NCBI RefSeq assembly: GCF_039649665.1
Contig: NZ_JBDJAW010000036.1
Location: forward strand, 1-64,000
Reading direction: 5' to 3'
DNA: 64,000 nucleotides
DNA from: Microbispora sp. ZYX-F-249
GTDB lineage: Bacteria; Actinomycetota; Actinomycetes; Streptosporangiales; Streptosporangiaceae
Shown here: in pieces, positions 59,244 to 64,000 of the stretch
Position numbering within the stretch: the first letter of the stretch is position 1
Layout of the letters: the number at the start of each line of letters is the position of its first letter
Notes under the pieces: model-generated
What the model was told of the DNA's origin: nothing
Databases searched by the model: none
What the model saw: the letters and a program-made list of their open reading frames with translations, nothing else
Position numbers and translations under genes: made by a program

Positions 59244-60024
59244 GAGCCTCGGGGAGTACCGCCGTGCCCTCGTCGGGTGGACGGTCGGGCTGTGCGCGTT
59301 CCTCGGGATGTACATCTCGATCTACGCGAGCATGATGAAGGATCCCGAGACCTTCAGTGCGCAGGCCATCGCCAAATATCCCGGCGCGTTCAGGGACCTG
59401 ATGGGCGGCATGTCCGACATCGCGACCGGGCGCGGTTATCTGCAGGCCGTCGCCTACCAGCTGCTCGGCCCGCTGCTGTTCACCATGTGCGCCGCGATCC
59501 TCGGCAACCGGGCCATCGCGGGCCCGGAGGAGGCCAAGACGCTGGAGCTCACGCTGACGCTGCCGATCGACCGCAGGCGGCTGCTGCTGGAGCGCTGGGC
59601 CGCGCTGGCGCTCGGCCTGCTCGCCGTGGCGCTGGTCACGCTGGCCGTCGCCACCGGGGCGTCGTCCGCCGCCGGCATGGACGTCCCGTTCGGGAGCATC
59701 CTCGCCGCGCACACCGGGCTGTTCCTGCTGGTGCTGTTCTTCGGGACGCTGACGCTGTGCGTGGGCGCGGCCTTCGGGCGCAAGCAGGTCGCGCTCGCCG
59801 TGGTCGGCGTGTGGGGCGTCGCCGGCTACGTCGTGGAGACCATGGGCAGGAACGTCGACGCGATCTCCTGGCTGCGCTGGATCTCGCCCGTCCACTACTA
59901 CCTCGACGGCAGGCCGCTCTATCAGGGCTGGCCGTACGGCGACTACCTTGTGCTGCTGGGTGCGACGGCCGTCCTGCTCATGACGGCGCTGCTCGCCTTC
60001 GAACGGCGTGACGTAGGAGTCTGA
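59224..60024 (+). CDS. ABC-2-type transporter permease
   Basis: 266 residues with about six hydrophobic segments (for example VGWTVGLCAFLGMYISIYAS, YQLLGPLLFTMCAAILGN and LLVALFFG-like LFLLVLFFGTLTLCVGAAFG). Typical ABC-2 family half-transporter with a large extracellular-side segment SMMKDPETFSAQAIAKYPG. Partner of the ATPase upstream; its stop overlaps the PucR-type gene. Confidence 0.87.
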   Translation: MPTLVRKSLGEYRRALVGWTVGLCAFLGMYISIYASMMKDPETFSAQAIAKYPGAFRDLMGGMSDIATGRGYLQAVAYQLLGPLLFTMCAAILGNRAIAGPEEAKTLELTLTLPIDRRRLLLERWAALALGLLAVALVTLAVATGASSAAGMDVPFGSILAAHTGLFLLVLFFGTLTLCVGAAFGRKQVALAVVGVWGVAGYVVETMGRNVDAISWLRWISPVHYYLDGRPLYQGWPYGDYLVLLGATAVLLMTALLAFERRDVGV

Positions 60025-61076
60025 TGGACAGCGTTCTCGCTCGCGTGAGCGAGGCGACCGGGGTGCCCGCCGACTTACTCGGCGGGTTCCTGTCGGTTCT
60101 GGCCGCGTCGGCCGCCACCGGCAGGCTGCCCGGCCGCGCCGACATGGACGGCCTGCGCGAGTGCGGCGCCCTCGCCGCCGAGCGCGGCATCCCGCTGCGG
60201 GTGCTCGCCGACGCCTGCCTGCACGCCGCCGAGCTCACCTCCGGTGGGGCGTTCGGCGCCGTACGCCGCGGCATGGCCGCCTACATCGAGGGCTACGAGG
60301 AGGCCCAGCGCGCCGCCCTCCGGCAGGAGGAGGAGGCCCGCCGGCTGTTCGTCGACGACCTGCTGCAGGGCAGGGCGGACGCCGAGCGGGCCGAGCACTT
60401 CGGCCTGCGGCTCGCGGGGGCGTACGTCGTGACCGTGGCGCGGCCGGACGTCCCGGTGGCGCCGGGCGACCCGCTGGCCGGGCGGATCGAGCAGGCGCTG
60501 GTGGCGAGGTTCGGCTCGCACAACATCCTGGTCGCCGTCCGCGACGGCCTGCTGGTGTGCGTGTCCCCGGCCGCGCTGGCCGCCGCGAGCGGCGAGTTCA
60601 CCCACCACGTACGCGCCGCGCTCACGAACTGGCGGGCCGGGGTGGGCCGCCCCCACCAGGGCCCCGGCGGCATCGTCACCTCCTATCGCGAGGCGGCGGG
60701 CGCTATCGACCTCGGCGAGCGCCTCGGCCTGCGGGCCCAGGTGCTGAAGGCGGCCGACCTGCTGGTCTTCCCGGTGCTGCTGCGGGACAGGGAGGCGATC
60801 GTGGACCTCGTCTCCACCGTGCTCGGGCCGCTGACCTCCGCCCGCGGCGGCCCGGAGCCGCTGCTGGAGACGCTGGAGGCCGTCTTCGCCTCCCAGGGCA
60901 ACCACACGGCGGCGGCGCGCAGGCTCGGCATCAGCACCCGGGCGATCACCTACCGGCTGGAGCGGATCCGCCGGCTGACCGGCTTCTCGCCGAGCGACCC
61001 CACCCAGCGGTTCACGCTGGAGACGGCCGTGCTCGGGGCCCGCCTCCTGGAGTGGCCGGCCCATCCTCTGGCCTGA
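60024..61076 (+). CDS. PucR/CdaR-type transcriptional regulator
   Basis: 350 residues from ATG 60024. The C-terminal HTH_30 domain is clear: LLETLEAVFASQGNHTAAAR then RLGISTRAITYRLERIRRLT. The N-terminal half has a helical sensor region (AERGIPLRVLADACLHAAEL) and a GGDEF-like beta/alpha segment (LVAVRDGLLVCVSPAALAAA). Starting inside the permease stop codon, it is coupled to the ABC exporter, which it probably controls. Confidence 0.88.
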   Translation: MDSVLARVSEATGVPADLLGGFLSVLAASAATGRLPGRADMDGLRECGALAAERGIPLRVLADACLHAAELTSGGAFGAVRRGMAAYIEGYEEAQRAALRQEEEARRLFVDDLLQGRADAERAEHFGLRLAGAYVVTVARPDVPVAPGDPLAGRIEQALVARFGSHNILVAVRDGLLVCVSPAALAAASGEFTHHVRAALTNWRAGVGRPHQGPGGIVTSYREAAGAIDLGERLGLRAQVLKAADLLVFPVLLRDREAIVDLVSTVLGPLTSARGGPEPLLETLEAVFASQGNHTAAARRLGISTRAITYRLERIRRLTGFSPSDPTQRFTLETAVLGARLLEWPAHPLA

Positions 61077-61232
61077 TCCGGGCATCCCCGCCACCTTCAA
61101 CGTATAGGGGAAGGGGGGACTTGCGGCAAGGCCCCGGTGACGCCGCAGAATCGGAGGCCGTCAGCCGGGCCGCCCGGTGCGGGACAACGGCCGCGGGCGG
61201 GTTCACGTTCCATGCCGTCACGGGGGAGAGCC

Positions 61233-62471
61233 ATGCGCGTGCTGTTGTCCACGATCGGGACGCGGGGGGAAGTCCAGCCGATGGTCGCGCTGGCCGTGGA
61301 GCTGCGGAGGCTCGGGCACGAGGCCCGGCTGTGCGTGCCTCCCGACTTCCGCGACTGGATCCAGGGTTTCGGATTGCCCGTCGTGCCGATCGGGCCCGAG
61401 CTGCGCCCGACCGCGTCGGCCGCGTCGGCGGCCCCACGGGTCCAGGCCCCGCCCACGCCCGAGCAGCGCCGGCGGATGCTCGACGGCACGGTCGCCGTCC
61501 AGTTCGCCACGGTCTCCGCGGCGGCCGAGGACTGCGACGTCATCGTGGGAGGCGGGGCCATGTCGATCGCCGCCCACTCGGTGGCGGAGCGGAGGGGGAT
61601 CGGCTACGTCTACGTGAGCTACTGCCCGGTCACGCTGCCGTCGCCGCACCACGCACCCCTGCCCATCTGGGGGGAGGGGCCGGCGGACGCGCCGGCCGGC
61701 AACCGCGCGCTCTGGGCGGAGGACGCGCGGCGCTGGAACGAGATGGCCGGCGCCGCGCTCAACGCCCACCGGGTCTCGGCCGGCCTTGATCCGGTCGCGG
61801 ACACCCGGGGACACATGTTCACCGACCGGCCCTGGCTGGCCGCCGACCCGACGCTGGGCCCCTGGCCCGAGCCGGCGGACCTCGACGTCGTGCAGACGGG
61901 CGCCTGGATCCTGCCGGAGCGGCGCCCGCTGCCACCGGAACTGGAGAAGTTCCTCGACGACGGCGAGCCGCCCGTCTGCGTCGGCTTCGGGAGCGTCCGC
62001 GCTCCCCGTGACATCGCGCGGGCGGCGGCCGGCGCGGCCCGCGCGCTCGGCCGTCGCGTGGTGGTGCTCCGCGGCTGGGCCGGCCTGTCCCCGGCGGACG
62101 ACGGGCCCGGCTGCCTGGCCGTCGACGAGGCCGACCAGCGTGCGCTGTTCCCCCGGGTCGCCGCCGTCGTCCACCACGGCGGCGCGGGCACCACGACCGC
62201 CGCCGCGCTGGCCGGGACGCCCCAGGTCGTCGTGCCGCAGCACTACGACCAGCACTACTGGGCGCGGCGGGTCGGCGATCTCGGGATCGGGACCGCGCAT
62301 GCGCCCGCCGAGCCGACCGCCGAGTCGCTCACCGCGGCCCTCCGGCGGGTCCTCCACCCCGATGTGGCGGCCCGTGCCGCCGCCGTCGCGGGCGAGGTGC
62401 GCACCGACGGCGCCGAAGTCGCGGCGCGGCGTCTGGTCGCCATGGCCGCCGCAGGACGGTTCCCGGGATGA
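61233..62471 (+). CDS. MGT-like glycosyltransferase (GT1/GT28)
   Basis: 412 residues from ATG 61233 after GGGGGAGAG. MRVLLSTIGTRGEVQPMVAL is the conserved N-terminus of UGT-like enzymes, and the nucleotide-sugar binding motif is VVHHGGAGTTTAAALAGTPQ followed by VVVPQHYDQHYWARRVGDLG. Glycosylates a small molecule, sterol-like or antibiotic; the acceptor is unknown. It stands alone on the strand and ends 72 bp before a convergent reductase gene. Confidence 0.9.
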   Translation: MRVLLSTIGTRGEVQPMVALAVELRRLGHEARLCVPPDFRDWIQGFGLPVVPIGPELRPTASAASAAPRVQAPPTPEQRRRMLDGTVAVQFATVSAAAEDCDVIVGGGAMSIAAHSVAERRGIGYVYVSYCPVTLPSPHHAPLPIWGEGPADAPAGNRALWAEDARRWNEMAGAALNAHRVSAGLDPVADTRGHMFTDRPWLAADPTLGPWPEPADLDVVQTGAWILPERRPLPPELEKFLDDGEPPVCVGFGSVRAPRDIARAAAGAARALGRRVVVLRGWAGLSPADDGPGCLAVDEADQRALFPRVAAVVHHGGAGTTTAAALAGTPQVVVPQHYDQHYWARRVGDLGIGTAHAPAEPTAESLTAALRRVLHPDVAARAAAVAGEVRTDGAEVAARRLVAMAAAGRFPG

Positions 62472-62543
62472 CAGAGGAGCGACCCGCACCCACACCCTGC
62501 GGCCGGCGTGGGACTGGGCGCGGCGTTCGCGGCGGGTGGACGC

Positions 62544-63506
62544 TCAGGGGATAAGCAGCAGCTTGCCGGTCGTCCGCCTGGCTTCCAGGTCGTCGTGGGC
62601 GCGCCGGGCCTCGGCCAGCGGGTAGCGCTGGGAGACGTGCACCTTCACCGCGCCGGAGGCGACCCAGCCGAGCAGGTCGTTCGCCCGCGACAGCAGCTCC
62701 TCGCGAGTGGCCGTGTAGTGCCCGAGCGTGGGCCGGGTCAGGAACAGCGAGCCGCCCGCGTTGAGCCGCTGCGGGTCGAACGGCGGTACGGGCCCGCTGG
62801 CCGCGCCGTACAGCGCCATCATGCCGCGCGGCCGCAGCGACGCGAGTGACCCGTCGAACGTGGCGGCGCCGACCCCGTCGTAGACGACGTGCACCCCGGC
62901 GCCGTCGGTGATCTCCTTCACGGCCTCGGAAAAGCCGTCGTAGCCGACGACCTCGTCGGCGCCCGCCTGCCGGGCGAGCTTCTCCTTCTCGGCGCTGGAG
63001 ACCGTGCCGATCACGCGCGCGCCGCGCAGCTTGGCCATCTGGACGAGCAGCAGGCCCATGCCGCCGGCCGCCGCGTGCACGAGCACGTCGTCATTCGACC
63101 GGACCGCGTACGTGGAGTGGGTCAGGTAGTGCGCGGTCAGCCCTTGGAGCAGCACCGCCGCCGCCAGGTCCGGCGACAGCCCGTCGGGCAGCCGGATGGC
63201 CTTGTCCGCCGGGACCACGGCCTTGGTCGCGTACGAGCCCATGACGCTGGCCCAGCCGACCCGGTCGCCGGGCACGAGGTCGGTCACGCCGGGCCCGACG
63301 GCCGTGACCGTGCCGGCTCCCTCGTTGCCGGGCACCAGCGGCAGCGACAGGGGATAACGGCCCTCGCGGTGGTAGACGTCGATGAAGTTGACGCCCGTCG
63401 CCGCGACCTCGACCAGCACCTCACCGGGGCCGGGCTCGGGGTCGGGCCGCTCGGCGTACTCCAGCACCGAGGAATCACCGTACGCGGGGACGACGATGGC
63501 ATGCAT
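62544..63506 (-). CDS. NADPH:quinone oxidoreductase (zinc-less MDR)
   Basis: 320 residues. GVNFIDVYHREGRYPLSLPL and VPGNEGAGTVTAVGPGV are the qor signature, the catalytic-domain zinc ligands are absent, and LVHAAAGGMGLLLVQMAKLR is the NADPH-binding Rossmann motif. It reduces quinones or enones in the cytoplasm. ATG 63506. It is 82 bp from another, separately coded dehydrogenase on the same strand. Confidence 0.93.
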   Translation of the reverse strand: MHAIVVPAYGDSSVLEYAERPDPEPGPGEVLVEVAATGVNFIDVYHREGRYPLSLPLVPGNEGAGTVTAVGPGVTDLVPGDRVGWASVMGSYATKAVVPADKAIRLPDGLSPDLAAAVLLQGLTAHYLTHSTYAVRSNDDVLVHAAAGGMGLLLVQMAKLRGARVIGTVSSAEKEKLARQAGADEVVGYDGFSEAVKEITDGAGVHVVYDGVGAATFDGSLASLRPRGMMALYGAASGPVPPFDPQRLNAGGSLFLTRPTLGHYTATREELLSRANDLLGWVASGAVKVHVSQRYPLAEARRAHDDLEARRTTGKLLLIP

Positions 63507-63588
63507 GCGCGGCTCCTGTCTGATCTCTCCTGAATGCCCCTAACCGGTCGCTCCCGGAAGGTTGTTCCCGGGCCCGGCGAGGCGGGCC

Positions 63589-64000
63589 TCAGAAGCCGGT
63601 GAGGGTGATCTTGCCGATCGCGGTGCCCGACTCGAGGATGCGGTGGGCCTCGCGCAGGTTGGCGGCGCTGACCGGGCCGAGATCCAGGTTGGCGGTGGAC
63701 GTGACGACCCCGGCGTCGACGAGCCGCGCGACCCGGTCGAGGATGCGGTGCTGGTTCACCTGGTCCGGGGTCCGGAACAGCGAGTGGGTGAACATGAGCT
63801 CCCAGTGGAAGGCGATGCTCTTCGACTTGAGCACGCCGATGTCGAGGGAGTCGTGGTCGTCGATGGCGACGATCCGGCCGAAGGGGGTGAGCGCCTCGGC
63901 GTAGGCCGCGAGGTTGCGGTCGGTGCCGGTCGTGCTGAAGACGAAGTCCACGCCGTCCGGCGCGACCTCGGCCAGCTGCTTGGCCAGCGGGGCGCGGTGG
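63589..64000 (-). CDS. Zinc-type alcohol dehydrogenase-like protein, C-terminal part (cut by window end)
   Basis: 137 residues visible, frame open to the window edge. APLAKQLAEVAPDGVDFVFS followed by TTGTDRNLAAYAEALTPFGR and IVAIDDHDSLDIGVLKSKSI is the C-terminal Rossmann half of the medium-chain reductase group annotated as zinc-binding alcohol dehydrogenase family (ZADH). The N-terminal domain lies beyond 64000. FHWELMFTHSLFRTPDQ and GKITLTGF close the protein. Confidence 0.85.
   Translation of the reverse strand, partial: HRAPLAKQLAEVAPDGVDFVFSTTGTDRNLAAYAEALTPFGRIVAIDDHDSLDIGVLKSKSIAFHWELMFTHSLFRTPDQVNQHRILDRVARLVDAGVVTSTANLDLGPVSAANLREAHRILESGTAIGKITLTGF

Overview
The window is high-GC (about 70%) actinomycete chromosome. 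Genus-level placement is not proven. Supporting signs are the dense GTG starts, a family 2 encapsulin, AfsR/SARP and PaaX regulators, TAT-exported and ricin-lectin secreted proteins, and an integrated element with pSAM2-type genes (RepSA, Pra, KorSA-like GntR, Nudix, TraB-like ATPase).

Left chromosomal part (1-30.4 kb). It opens with the C-terminus of an encapsulin shell protein, then an IclR regulator, a lipoprotein with a repeat-built signal peptide, a LysE exporter, and a two-gene cassette of a free carrier protein plus a stand-alone condensation domain with a degraded active-site motif. Next come an AlkA-like glycosylase, an RDD protein, a TipAS remnant, an exported beta-lactamase-like protein overlapping a VanZ gene, and an OmpR-type two-component system. 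From 11.1 to 17.2 kb one minus-strand operon encodes organosulfur uptake and use: a DszB-like putative sulfinate desulfinase, lipoprotein binding protein, ATPase, permease, class II aldolase and SsuD-like monooxygenase. A large AfsR-type regulator lies divergent to a secreted lectin, with three 11-bp direct repeats between them. PaaX, a secreted hydrolase-lectin, and a SWIM/DUF6493-like pair follow.

Accreted region and mobile element (about 31-54.7 kb). A 47-bp direct repeat (33313-33359 and 54629-54675) bounds a 21.3-kb actinomycete integrative and conjugative element (AICE) inserted in the 3' half of tRNA-Arg(UCU). Its right half is the backbone: Nudix, XRE regulator, GntR, Pra, TraB-like ATPase, RepSA, Xis and integrase, mostly in overlapping genes. 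Its left half is cargo of lower GC: GIY-YIG protein, small unknowns, a nonsense-interrupted IS110, a SUKH protein, an intact 2.0-kb IS481-type element, and a defence-like block. The defence block is a PD-(D/E)xK nuclease facing an ABC-three-component operon (Cap4/DUF4297-like nuclease, middle component, Rad50-like ATPase with a zinc hook). Two decayed integrase 3' ends outside the left att site indicate earlier insertions.

Right chromosomal part (54.7-64 kb). It holds an alpha/beta hydrolase with a TTCCCTA-rich operator region, an APH-like kinase, cobalamin gene cobD with a tiny membrane protein, a DCC-family protein, an ABC-2 exporter coupled to a PucR-type regulator, an MGT-like glycosyltransferase, a quinone reductase and a partial zinc-type alcohol dehydrogenase cut by the window end.
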